From the NCBI GenBank assembly GCA_026636295.1, contig CP089450.1, forward strand, positions 496,001-560,000: 64,000 nucleotides of DNA. Direction: 5' to 3'. The position numbers and the translations under genes were made by a program. Below, in pieces: positions 20,749-30,684 of this stretch (the first letter of the stretch is position 1; the number at the start of each line of letters is the position of its first letter). This DNA comes from Medakamo hakoo. Lineage: Eukaryota > Chlorophyta > Trebouxiophyceae > Coccomyxaceae. Under the pieces are notes generated by a model. The model did no database searches, was not told the DNA's origin, and saw only the letters and a list, made by a program, of their open reading frames with translations.

Positions 20749-23700
20749 TCACTTGATGCGGTCGCGGAAGCGGTCGATGTTGGTGTGCGTCAGCAGCGTG
20801 CACTGCTCCCACGACAGCGGCTGCTTCGTGAACGGGCACTTGGGCTCCGGCCCGCTCAGCACGGCCTTCCACGTCGCCAGGCCCATGACGTGGCCCCAGG
20901 GCGAGATGGCCGGGCGGGAGACGGGTTCCAGGGTGATGGGGTCGATGAGGTGGGGGACGGGGTTGTCCCCGTCGAGCGCCGGCCCGCCGTGCTCGCCGCC
21001 CGACCCGTCGCCCGACCCGCCGTCCCCGCTCCCGTCCCGGGCCGCCGCGCGGGCGCGGTACCGCTCCGCCCGGGAGACGGCGCCCCACGCGTTAACGACG
21101 GCGGCTTCCGGGTCTTCTTCGTCCTCGCCGTCGTCGTCGGAGCGGAAGCCGGCGCGGCCGGACCGGGGCGGGCGGCCGCGAGGGCGCCCCGTCGGGCCGC
21201 GGCCGCGGCCGCCGCCGCCGCGGGGCGCACCGAAGCCGCCGCCGCCGCCGCCGTCGGACGAGTCGCCGGCGGTGGCGCGCTTGCGGCGGCGGCCACCACC
21301 ACCGCCTCCACCGCTGGCCCGGGGCGGCCGCGGCGGCCGCGGGCCGCGGCGCGCGCCCCGCGGCGCGCCAGACCCGCTGACCACCTGCGGCGGCGGCGGC
21401 AGGCCCGCCAGCACGGCCGCGGCCACGGCCTGGCGCTCGGCCTTGCCCGCCCAGTACTCACTGCAGCGGCGGGCCGGGTCCAGGGCTTCGATGGCGCCCG
21501 CAATCTCCGGCTGGCAAAAGCCAAAGTATTCGGGGCCCGCGATGGCGGTCTTGGGCGGGGGCGGCAAGTCGGCGCCGGCCGCGATTTGGTCTTGGATGAC
21601 GGCGTTGATGCGTTTCAGCACCGCCGACCAGCACCCCGTGCAGGACTTGGCGACGAGCGGCTCGTCCGGCCGGTCCGCGGCCGTGACGACAAACGTGGGC
21701 GCGGGCCAGTAGGCGCCGCCCCGCCCGACGACGGCGCACTCGTGCACCGTCAGCTGGTCGAGCGCGACGGAAGAGCGGAAGGACACGCGCGAGGTGAAGC
21801 CGTCCGGGAAGATGTAGCCCGCGTTGTGCCAGCCGGCGTCGGTGCGCAGGGTCCCGACGGACACCAGCTCGGCGTGCTTGGACGACTTCAGGCGCAGGCG
21901 GCCGCGGGCGGCCGCGGCGCCGCCGCCGCGGGCGATCGCGACGAGCGACCGGCCGCGCAGGGGGCGGGCCAGGGCGGACGGGTCGACGGGGACGCCGCCG
22001 CCGCCGCCCGACGCGGCGGCGGCGGCGTCGGCGAGCGCGTCAGTGCCGGCCGTCGTGGTGGGCGGGTCGGGCAGACGCGGGGCGGCGGACGCACCACCGC
22101 CACCGCCCTCCGCCGCGGGCGCGGCGCCAGGCGGGTCGGCCCCAGCCGTCGGCGGGCGGCGGCGGCGGGCGCCCGGCGGCCGCACGCGCGAGCCCGACCG
22201 CGCCTTTTTAGCTGGCGGCGGGGCCGGCTCGTCGGCTTCACCCGCGGGCGTGGGCGTCGTGATGGGTTGGGGCGGCGCGGCCAGTGGCGGCGGCGGGGGA
22301 GGCGGCGGCGCGGGCACGGGCGCGGCCGTGCCCGCTGCACCACCACCACCGCCCGCGCCCGCCGCCGCGGCTTCCAGCGCGGCCATGACCTCTTCGGGCG
22401 ACGCCTCCACCACCGTCCCATCCGGCAGGCACTTCATCAGCCGGTGCGGGATGGGTTCGGGCGGCGGCGGCGGCGGCGGCTTGCGGCCCCGCGCGCCAGC
22501 CGACCCGGCCCGGGGCGACCGCGCCTTCCGCACGGCCGGCACGGGCACGGGCGGGTTGAGTGTCCCCGTGGTGTCCGTGGCGTCGCCGCCGTCCTCTTCA
22601 CCACCACCACCACCGCCCGCCGACGACGCGGGCGTGGGGATGGCGGACGGGACGCCCCCCGCCGAGCGCGGGCGCGGGTGGCGCGCGCCGCCGCCGCCGC
22701 CGCCGGGCACCCAGGTGCCGTCGGCCGCCTTCACCCGGCCGCCGCGGAAGGCGCCGATGAACACGCCGTCGCCCAGGGACGTCAGCGGGGCCTTGGTCGT
22801 GCGCGGGCGGGCGGGCTGTAGGGGCAGGGCGATGGCGGGCGCGGGCGGGGCCGGCGCAGCAGCCGGCGCTGGCGCAGGCGGCGCGGCGCCGCCGGCCTCG
22901 GCCGCCTCTCCTCCCTCTTCTTCTTCCTCGCCGCCGCCCCCGCCGCCCGCCGCCCGCCGCGCGCTGGGCGGCCGGGCGATGCGCCCGCCCACGCCCGAGA
23001 CCTCGTCCGGTCCCAGCCCCGCCCGCACCCGGCGCACAAAGGCGTGGTCGCCCGACGCCAGCGCAGCGGCCGCTTCCGCCTCGTCCCCCTTGCACAGCTC
23101 CACCGCGCGCGCGGCTTCCGCCTCGGTCACCGAGGGACACACCGCCCGGACCTCGTCGATCTTGCGCACGCGTTCCTGGGCTTCGAAGGCGGCCAGCATG
23201 CGGCGCTGGAGGTCGACCTGCGAGTGTTTGGAGAGTGGGCGGCGGGGGCGGGAAAAGGGGTGAGAGGGGCCTCAACAGCCCGCTGCGAAGCGCGCCGACA
23301 GCTGCGAGTTTTTTTTTCGCCCGCGCGGATGGGTGTAGACGCGCTTGCTTGGCCCACTCCGCCCGGTAATGGGGACAGTAAACCATGGCGTGTCCAACCG
23401 TGGGCACGAAGCGTCCGCGGACTGCCGTTTCGGGGAAGCGGGCCGAGGAAAAAGACGCCCTTTTTGTCGCGTCGCGACACATTGAGCGCGCGCACGCACG
23501 CGAGAGAAAAAGAAGTTACGCACCCGCTGCTGGATGATGGCTTGTTCCGCTTCCGTCAGCGTGCGGCCTTCGGCCATGGACTTGAAGACGTCGTCCTTGC
23601 TGTGGTTGGGCGGGGCGGAGGGCGGACGGCGGCGTGAGAAAAAAGGGCGCGCGCAAACGAATGTGTCGTTTCCTGTGCGCAGCACAAAAAGGACGCACCG

Positions 23701-23826
23701 CTGCGTCTCGATGGCGCGGGCGCCGTGCTCGAACATTTCCTTGATGCTGCCGGGCGGGGGCGGACCGGCCGTGGTCCCGGCCGGCGCGCCGTCGCCCGAG
23801 TTTTCCTTGCCGGCGGGGTCCGGCAT
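20749..23826 (-). CDS. FYR-domain protein with C-terminal U-box-like domain
   Basis: Predicted 890 aa from exons 23826-23699, 23599-23524 and 23217-20749, both introns with GTGCGT donors. A helical N-terminus includes EGRTLTEAEQAIIQQR. A UBA/CUE-like segment follows (VTEAEAARAVELCKGDEAEA, about 95-120), then long Ala/Gly/Pro-rich linkers with basic patches. FYRN has VSVGTLRTDAGWHNAGYIFP and FYRC has GPEYFGFCQPEIAGAIEAL (about 515-660). The last 70 residues, IDPITLEPVSRPAISPWGHV and CPFTKQPLSWEQCTLLTHTN, resemble a U-box/modified RING. FYR domains occur in chromatin proteins (trithorax-type, JmjC, TBRG1). A chromatin-linked ubiquitin ligase is an inference. Confidence 0.82.
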
Positions 23827-23919
23827 CGCTCTGTTGCCTTGTGTTTTCCTCGTGCGCAACGGAGGAGTGAGGCAGACTCGCAACCGCTGCCTTTGCTTTG
23901 GACGCGCGCCGCCGCCTTC

Positions 23920-25659
23920 ATGGCCGCTCCGCACGTCTCACCTGCCTTTCGGCAGGGCGGCCGACCACTGGGCGTGGCCTTGAGGCGAGGCAGCGTGCCG
24001 GCCGTCCGCCCGGCGCCCTGTCGCCGCCGACGCGGCGCGCTCGCGCCTCCGCCTCTCGCCGCCGCGCTTGCGCCGACCAACCCGGCCACGACCTCGGCCG
24101 CCTTGGCCGCCCTGGCGTCCGCCGCCCTCGTCGTCGGCTCCGCGGCCTCACTGGTCACGTCCGGCACCCTCCCACCGTCCACGCCGGCCGTGCTGTCGAG
24201 CCTCGCCTTCAACTGCCTGGTCCCCGCCCTGCAGTTTACGGCCGTCGGCTCCACGATGGCACGCACGAGGCTCGGGCGCGGCGGCGGGGTGACCGCCCTG
24301 GCCGGCTGGTCGCTGGCCATCTTCCCGCTCGCAGCGCTCGTGTACGCAGCATGCGGCGCCGCCCTCGGCGCCATCGCCGGCGCCGCCGCCGACGGCAGTT
24401 TGAGCGGGAGGGCGACCGCCACCGCCCGCCGGCTGTGGGCCGCCGGCGGCGGCGTCGGCTGGCACGCCGTCCACCGCCCGTCGCGCGCCGCCGACGGCGC
24501 GGCAGCCGCGGTTGCAGCGGCAGCGGGCGCGCCCGCTGCGGCCGGGGCCCTGCGGCCGCAGCGGGCCGCGCGCGCGCCCGCCCTCCTGCGCTCCCGCGCG
24601 CCGCCCCGTCCGGCACCGGGCACGGCCGCCCTGGTCACGGCCATGGCCGCCTTTGGCAACGCCGTCACCCTGCCCACCTGCCTGCTGGGCGCGCTCCTCG
24701 TCCCGGGCAGCCCGGCCATGGAGGCCGCCATGGCGTACGTCGCCCTCTACGCGGCGGCCTGGTCGCCCCTGCTGTGGACGGGCGGCGTGGCGCTCGTGCG
24801 CACGGCCGCCCGGTCGGCGGCGGCGGGGGGTGGGGCGAGCGGCGGTGGCGCGGCTGCGGCCGCCGCCGACGCGGACGCGGTCCGCGCCCTGGCGGACGCG
24901 GCGACGGCGGGCGAGCTGGCCCTGGCGCGGGGCGGGGGGTGGGCCGGCGCGGCGGCCGTCCGCGCGAGCGCCGCCGCCCGCGCGTCCGCCCGGGCCCTGG
25001 CCGCGTCGCCGCCGCTGGCTGCCACGCTGGCCGGCCTGGTCCTCGGCGCCAGCCCCGCGGGCCCGGCCCTGTTCCTGGCGCCGGACGCGCCGTCGGCCGG
25101 GATCGGCCCGGGCCGTGGCCTGGAGCTGGCCGCGCTCGCGGCCGCCGCGCGCGCGGTCGTCGGCGCCGCCCGCCTGCTCGCGCCCGCCGCGCTGCCGGGC
25201 CAGCTGTTGGTGCTGGGCGCCTCGCTCGCGCCCCAGCAGCGGGAGGCACAGCGGCGAGCGCGAGCAGGCGGTCCCGACTCAGAGGATGAGGGGAGGCGCG
25301 GCCCGGGCGGAGGGCGCGGCCTGGCGCCGGCCCTGCTCGCAACCGCGGTCGGCCCGGAGCCGGCCGCGCTGGCCGCCGTCCTGGCCGTCCGGTGCGTCGC
25401 CTTGCCACTCATCGGCCTGGCCGCCCTGGCCGCCCTGCGGGCCGCGGGCCTGCCCGCGGCCCGCGACCCCCTCGCGGCGCTGGTGCTGGCGCTCCAAGCC
25501 TGCGTCCCGACCGCGCAGACGCTCGTCGTCATGGCGGGCGTGGACGGGGAGGCGGGCGTGGCGTCTCGCTTGGCGGGCCTGACGGTGCGGGCGTACGTGT
25601 GGGCGGCGGTGCCCATGAGCCTGTGCGCGATCGCCGCGGCCCGGTGGGTGGGCGTGTAG
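23920..25659 (+). CDS. PILS/auxin-efflux-carrier-like membrane transporter
   Basis: Intronless, 579 aa. The N-terminus is Arg/Ala/Pro-rich and may be a targeting peptide. Two blocks of membrane helices flank a central loop, the layout of the Mem_trans (PIN/PILS) family. Family-like segments are LSSLAFNCLVPALQFTAVGS in the N block, MAAFGNAVTLPTCLLGALLV where PILS proteins have a conserved Gly-Asn turn, and LALQACVPTAQTLVVMAGV near the end. PILS proteins act in the ER in plants; whether auxin is the substrate in an alga is unknown. The ATG at 23920 is 93 bp from the divergent FYR gene. Confidence 0.78.
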   Translation: MAAPHVSPAFRQGGRPLGVALRRGSVPAVRPAPCRRRRGALAPPPLAAALAPTNPATTSAALAALASAALVVGSAASLVTSGTLPPSTPAVLSSLAFNCLVPALQFTAVGSTMARTRLGRGGGVTALAGWSLAIFPLAALVYAACGAALGAIAGAAADGSLSGRATATARRLWAAGGGVGWHAVHRPSRAADGAAAAVAAAAGAPAAAGALRPQRAARAPALLRSRAPPRPAPGTAALVTAMAAFGNAVTLPTCLLGALLVPGSPAMEAAMAYVALYAAAWSPLLWTGGVALVRTAARSAAAGGGASGGGAAAAAADADAVRALADAATAGELALARGGGWAGAAAVRASAAARASARALAASPPLAATLAGLVLGASPAGPALFLAPDAPSAGIGPGRGLELAALAAAARAVVGAARLLAPAALPGQLLVLGASLAPQQREAQRRARAGGPDSEDEGRRGPGGGRGLAPALLATAVGPEPAALAAVLAVRCVALPLIGLAALAALRAAGLPAARDPLAALVLALQACVPTAQTLVVMAGVDGEAGVASRLAGLTVRAYVWAAVPMSLCAIAAARWVGV

Positions 25660-25730
25660 GGGAGGCGGGCGGGGGCGTGGAGAGTGTTTGCTCAGAACTG
25701 CTTTTCGTGTTTCACGCTTCTGCGCCCCGC

Positions 25731-26312
25731 ATGGCCCGCACGCGTGCCCAAGCCGCCCGGCCGAGGGCCTCACCCGTCCAACCCCTGCTGGCCGTGGCCG
25801 GCGGCCTGGCGGCGTCCAGTTGCTGTGCCATTCAACTTGCCGCCAATGCGTTGGGCTTTGCATGCCTCGGCTTCGCGGCGCTGGACCCGTACCGCCCGGC
25901 CGCTGCGGCGGCCACGGTGCTGGCCTTGGCGGTCACCCACAGATCCTGGAAGAGGACGGCCGGCGCGGTGGGCGTGGCGGCCGTGCTCGGCTGTTTGCCG
26001 GAAGTGGTGGAGCGGGTGGGCGGGGCGGGCGGCTTGGGTGCGGCGCTGCAAGCAGCACGGCACGGCCCCGCGCCCACTCCACCGCCCCTGACCTTGCACG
26101 TCGACGGCATCAAGTGCGCGGCGTGCGGGGAGCGGGCGCGCGCAGCGCTGGCGGGCCTGCCGGGCGTCGCGTCCGCGGCCGTGGACTGGAGGGCGGGTCG
26201 TGTGAGGATTGACGGCGGGCGTGGCCGCCGCCGCCCGGACCTGGCCGCCGTGGAAGCCGCGCTCAAAGAACAGGGCTTTGTCCTGCGGCAGGAGGGCGAC
26301 AGAGAACTGTAG
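25731..26312 (+). CDS. Membrane-anchored heavy-metal-associated (HMA) domain protein
   Basis: Intronless, 193 aa. The N-terminal half has membrane segments (PLLAVAGGLAASSCCAIQLA and AAATVLALAVTH), the first with a Cys-Cys pair as in mercuric-transport-like proteins. The C-terminal half is an HMA fold with the metal site GIKCAACGERARAALAGLPG (CxxC) and AAVEAALKEQGF. This layout suggests transfer of a soft metal such as copper at a membrane; metal and location are not shown. It starts 71 bp after the PILS-like stop and its end is 21 bp from the convergent NFKBIL1-like gene. Confidence 0.78.
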   Translation: MARTRAQAARPRASPVQPLLAVAGGLAASSCCAIQLAANALGFACLGFAALDPYRPAAAAATVLALAVTHRSWKRTAGAVGVAAVLGCLPEVVERVGGAGGLGAALQAARHGPAPTPPPLTLHVDGIKCAACGERARAALAGLPGVASAAVDWRAGRVRIDGGRGRRRPDLAAVEAALKEQGFVLRQEGDREL

Positions 26313-26333
26313 AGCACACGAAAAGAAAAAAAC

Positions 26334-26996
26334 TCACGCCGTGCGTCCTCCTCCTTCGGCCGCGGCGAGCTGGTCGGCCGCGGCCGCAACGAGCGCCGCG
26401 CCTCGTTCCAGCGCCGCCGCCCCCGCCTCGCTCGCACAGCCCTCCACTCCCAGCCTCGCGCCCAGCTTGTCCGGGTGGTACCGCCGGGCGAGCGTGCGCC
26501 AGGCGGCGCGCGGGCGGGTGGCGCCGGCGGTGGAAGCGGCTGTCAGCACACCCGCCCAGGCGACTGGGTGGTGGGCGCACGGCGGCCACGGCACGGCGTC
26601 CGGGGCGACTGGCGCGCCCGGGCAGGATTCTAGGGCGGACCATGCGGCCTCGTACGCCTGCCAGGCTGCAGGCGGCGCGGGCGGGCGCGCGCCGCCGCCC
26701 CGCCCGCCGACGCGTGACCAGGCCGGCGGGGCGGCCGCGTGTTCGCGCTGCCACGACGGCCCCTTCCGCCGTTGCTGCGCCGCCTGCCTGTGTTGTTTGG
26801 CCAGCAAAGCCGCGTCCACAGCAGCGGCAGCTCGGGCAGCCGCAGCGAGGTGGGCGGCGCCCGCCCGGTCGGCGGCCCGCCTGTCGTTTTTGGAGCAGCG
26901 TCGGTTAGAGGCGGGGCGTGGCGGCGCCGCCCTCCGTCCCGCGCCCGCCCTGTCTCACTCCTCCGCGCACTCTTCCTCGCTGTCGTAGCCGTCCAT
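26334..26996 (-). CDS. NFKBIL1-like protein with C-terminal J-like segment
   Basis: Exons 26996-26959 and 26880-26334 (GTGAGA donor) give 194 aa. The start MDGYDSEEE is acidic. A charged and Ala-rich helix with QHRQAAQQRRKGPSW follows, then YEAAWSALE, VPWPPC and WRTLARRYHPDKL. The order of a VPWP motif followed by an RYHPDK helix is that of the NF-kappa-B inhibitor-like 1 C-terminal region, a family conserved beyond animals and linked to mRNA processing. The HPD tripeptide also recalls J domains, but a full J domain is not seen. The frame is open a little upstream of the ATG, so an extra 5' exon is possible. Confidence 0.68.
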
Positions 26997-27353
26997 GCCA
27001 GCGAGGTCTCCCGCTCCCTCGTGCGGGGGGGGGGGGTGAGTGTGAGGCTGAAAAGGCACAAATGATGGATGGCAAAAACACAGCACTCTCAAACGCGGGG
27101 ACACTCTCTTTCAGCCCCATGCACCCCCCGCCCTCTCCAGCACAATCAGTTCTGTCTTTTCAGTTCCTCGCGCGCGCGCGCGCGCTTCAAACCACACGCA
27201 CAACCGCGCACACACGCAAAACAAGCACACACACAATGATGGACTCTGGGACAAGACAAGGGTAAGAGGACGACCAGACACACACGCGCGCGCGCAATGA
27301 AGGAAAACCCCTCCCAATGAAAAAAAAAACATCACCCCACACACACACTCGGA
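26997..27353. other. Spacer with CG/CA-rich simple repeats
   Basis: This lies between the AP2 gene's 3' end and the 5' side of the NFKBIL1-like gene. It holds a G run near 27027, CGCG repeats near 27171 and ACAC runs near 27220-27350. No exon is recognised apart from a possible 5' extension of the NFKBIL1-like frame near 27000. Confidence 0.45.
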
Positions 27354-28014
27354 TCAAATCGCCGCCCGGGCCGGCGCCGCACCTTTGCGCCGCTTGCGCC
27401 GGGCCGCGTCATCGGGCGAAGCCGGCACGGACGCCAGGCCCAGCGGGCTGGGGCTGGGCGGCGTGCTGGTGGCGGCCGTGGGGGCGGGCGTGGGGGTGCC
27501 GCGCCCGCCGGGCGGCCCGGGCGTCGCCGGCGGCAGCGGCCGCGGCCCCCCCGGCGACCCGCCCGGGCTGGTGCTGGGCCCGACCGGCCGGCCAGGGCTG
27601 GACCCGCCGCCGGGCGTGGCGGGCGTGGCCACGCCGCCGGACGAGGTCTCTACGGGCCAGCCGCGGCGGGCGGCCAGCGCGGCCTGGCGGCCCGTGGTGA
27701 CGCGGGCCCGCCCGTACCGGGCCGCCGCGTCAGCGGCAGGGTCGACGGCGGGGGCCATGGGTACAGAAGGCGCCGGGCTGGGCGGGCCGGACGCGCCGAC
27801 CGACGCTTTCGGCCGCGGCGCGCCCGGAGGCGGGCGGCGGGGCGACGCCGCGTCCGCCACCGCAAACAGGACGGACAGTGACGCGGGGCCGGCGGGCGTG
27901 GCGGGCGGGGAGGACGGCGCGCCATCCCCCGGCTTGCGCCGCTTGCCCGACCGGGACTTGGCGCCGGGCGGGCGGGCGGGCAGGCGCGGGGCCGGCGACG
28001 CGGGGAAGAGCAGC

Positions 28015-28046
<32 letters not shown>

Positions 28047-30013
28047 GTCGGCGGCCGCGGCGGACGCGCCGGACCGCCCCGACCCGGCGCGGGAAGGCGA
28101 CGCCAGCGGCGTGATGGACGGCGAGCCGCCCTGGCGCGGCGTGGCCGACCCGGCGGCGGCGGCGGCGGCGGCCGCCGCGCGCGCCGCGTCGCGCGCGCCG
28201 TCCCTGTCCATCGACGCCCGCAGCGCGCCCGCGCCCGCCATGGGCGCGTCCCGCGTGGGTTTGGGCGGCGCCCGCTCGGCGTGGGCCAGCAGCAGGGCGC
28301 CCGCCCCGCCCCCGCCCCCGCCCGCCGCCGCCTGGGCGGCGACCGGGCCCCACACGCCCGCCACGCCCGCCGGGGTGAAGCCCTTGGCCAGCAGAGCCAT
28401 GACGCGCTTGCGGGTCGCGTCCGCCCCCAGGCCCGCCACCAGGCGGGCCGGGCCCAGGGCCGCCAGCAACGGCACTTCGGCCGCGTAGTCAGAGACGGGG
28501 AAGTTGGTGATGACGCGGGACGCCGCGGACGCGGCGGCGGTGGCGGCGGCCGCGGCCGCGGTCGCGGCACTGGACGACGCGCCGCCGCCGCCGCCGCCGC
28601 CGCCCTCACCAGCCCGCGCCGACGCGGCGGCGGCGGCGGCGGCCACAGCTTCCGCCGCCGCCGCCGTCCCCTTGTTGATGGCCGCCCGGTCGTACGCGCG
28701 CGCCGCGTCCTCCTCCGTCCCGTAAAAGCCGAGGTGCACCTGTTTCCCCGCGACATTGATTTGGGAGTGCCACCTCCCCGTCTGTTTGAGCAGTGAGACG
28801 CCGCGGTGGCGGGAGGTTTGCGTGCCGGACTTGCGGGCGCGGGCGCGGAGCATGGCGACGAGTTGCGGGGTGGGCATGGCTGTGGTTTTGTTGGGGGGGG
28901 GGGGGTGCGAGTGGAGGGGGTGTGGGGTTGGCACATGCATGGAAAACAGGAGTGGGGGGAGGCGACAAGGTGTGTGTGTGTGTGTGTGTGTGTGTGGGCG
29001 TGCGCTTTTCCTCCCGCCCGTCCCGCCCACCCATCCCACAAAAAAAACTCACTCGTCAGCTCGGCCAGTTCTTCCGCATACTCGCCGAGTGGAAAATTGG
29101 TCTTGGCGTCGCGGCCGTGCTTGTTGATGGCGGCGCGGTCAAACGCGCGCGCGGCCGCGGCCTCGGTGTCGTGGTCGCCGAGCGACGTGGTTTTCCCGCC
29201 GGCGGAGATCTGTGGGGGGTCGATCGTTTTTTGCGTTGTTGGGTGCGAAAGGGTGCGTGTGAGGAGGGCAGTGCAGCCGGCGCAGAGGCAAAGAAGAAGG
29301 GAACGCTCCCGGGGCGTGATGAGGGGACTGTGGGGGCCGTGTGCAGCAACGCGGGGTGGGGGTGGGTCGCTCGCGCTCGCTGCTGTCAGTCGCGCGTGGG
29401 GGCAAAGCCCCGGCCGCGCCGGCCTCCAGCCGCCACTCGTCGTCCACACCCGCGTCCAAAATTGGCCGCGACAGGCCTCAGCCTTGCGCCAGGGCACGTG
29501 GCACGGACCGCGGGCGGTCGGCGCCGGCCGCAGGAGGAGGGGGTTTGGCCCCGCTCCGCGGCCGCCGTCGAGCGCAGCTAGCCGGAGCCCGGCTTTCTGG
29601 CTCCGCGGGCGTCCCAGGCCGCCCGCCTCACCCTCCCGACGCCCATCAATTCAAAGGCCATCATCCACCCTCTTCCATTCAAAGGGAGGTGGGCCGAGAG
29701 CCGGCGGCGCGGCGCGCGCGAATGCACGGCATTCTGTTCTATGCTGGGAGGCCGGGGTGATGCGAAGGGTTTCGTCCTTCCTTCCCCCGTCCCGGCCCGC
29801 ACCTGTGCCCGCCATCTACCCGACGGCCTGTAGTTTGATAGAGGAGAGTTTGAAGAAGCCGATGCGAGGGGTGTGGGCCAGCGATCGCGCGCGCACGCCC
29901 GTGCCGCGGCCCGGAGAGCCGGCGCTAGGAAGTCAAGACACGGAGGCACAACACACGCACCGAAACAGCGTCACGCCCCGGAAGTTGCTGGATTTCGGGG
30001 GTGCGCCAGCCAT
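27354..30013 (-). CDS. Double-AP2-domain transcription factor
   Basis: Exons 30013-29961, 29827-29803, 29209-29053 and 28879-27354 give 586 aa. AP2 domain 1 (residues 8-75) begins SSNFRGVTLFRPSGRWRAQ and continues ISAGGKTTSLGDHDTEAAAA and FDRAAINKHG; it is assembled from three exons, one only 25 nt. AP2 domain 2 (about 100-150) reads SRHRGVSLLKQTGRWHSQ with VHLGFYGTEEDAARAYDRAA. The remaining ~430 residues are Ala/Gly/Pro-rich with a basic patch (GAKSRSGKRRKPGDG) that may be a nuclear localisation signal. Two AP2 domains place it near the AINTEGUMENTA-type group, DNA-binding in the nucleus. Targets are unknown. Confidence 0.88.
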
Positions 30014-30330
30014 GGCGGACGGGTGTGCGAGGGTGTCGTGCGCGCTGGGTGTGGGCTTTGCCAGGTGTGTGCGGGCCTGGGCGGTGCGTGGCTTCGTCGG
30101 GGCCCCCTGCGCGGAGAACACCTATATAGCCCGCATGCCCTTGCCCCCCTCCTGTGTTGAGTCGCTCGCTCTCACTCTTCTTCCGCCGGGCGTCACGCAC
30201 CGCCTCCCACTCCCACCAGCTCAGCTCCGACAGCGCACACAGACATCGGCACCTCCCTGCGCCATCCACCGCCCTCGAAGGAGAAAAACTGGCCGCGAAC
30301 AAGAATTCCGGCCTCTCTCTCCCATCAAGC
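30014..30330. promoter_or_regulatory. Divergent promoter region with TATA box
   Basis: This spacer separates the AP2 gene and the small gene at 30331. CTATATAG at 30122-30129 is a palindromic TATA-like element, about 110 bp upstream of the AP2 ATG and about 200 bp upstream of the other ATG, so it could serve either. It is the clearest TATA-like site I saw in the window. Confidence 0.5.
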
Positions 30331-30555
30331 ATGCCCGACGACGCCCCGCCACCTCAACCCGACCCGCCGCTCTCGCCCAAGTCGCAGCGCCTCGCCGACG
30401 ACCTGGCCGCCTTTGAGCGCGCGTCCGGCCGTGGAGCCGACCCTGTGACGGGGTCCACGGACGGCCTGGTGGCCAACGCGCCCGCGGCCCCGCCGCAGGA
30501 AGGGGCGGCGCCGCACCCACCCCCGCCACCACCGCCACCAGCACAGACGGAATGA
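30331..30555 (+). CDS. Small Pro-rich protein of unknown function
   Basis: Not recognised. The first ATG in this frame opens a 74-residue protein starting MPDDAPPPQPDPPLSPKSQR, with a short amphipathic segment LADDLAAFERASGRG and DPVTGSTDGLVA, then a polyproline end. No signal or membrane segment is present. A TATA-like box lies about 200 bp upstream, and the position between a divergent and a convergent neighbour suits a real gene, but nothing proves translation. Confidence 0.4.
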   Translation: MPDDAPPPQPDPPLSPKSQRLADDLAAFERASGRGADPVTGSTDGLVANAPAAPPQEGAAPHPPPPPPPPAQTE

Positions 30556-30684
30556 TTGGGGGTGGGGGGGAGGAGGAGAGAGACAACGGCCGGGCGAGGT
30601 CTCGCCCCCGCCCCGCCGCCCCTCCCGGCCCGTGTGCAAGAGGCTCTCAGGACAACGGAAAATGAAAGGCTAACCCACAAAACA

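Noticed and set aside
19375-22821. 1148-codon plus-strand frame across dolichol kinase and the FYR gene
   Set aside because: It runs over two convergent, recognised genes and a spacer and consists of Arg/Gly/Ala-rich artefact sequence.
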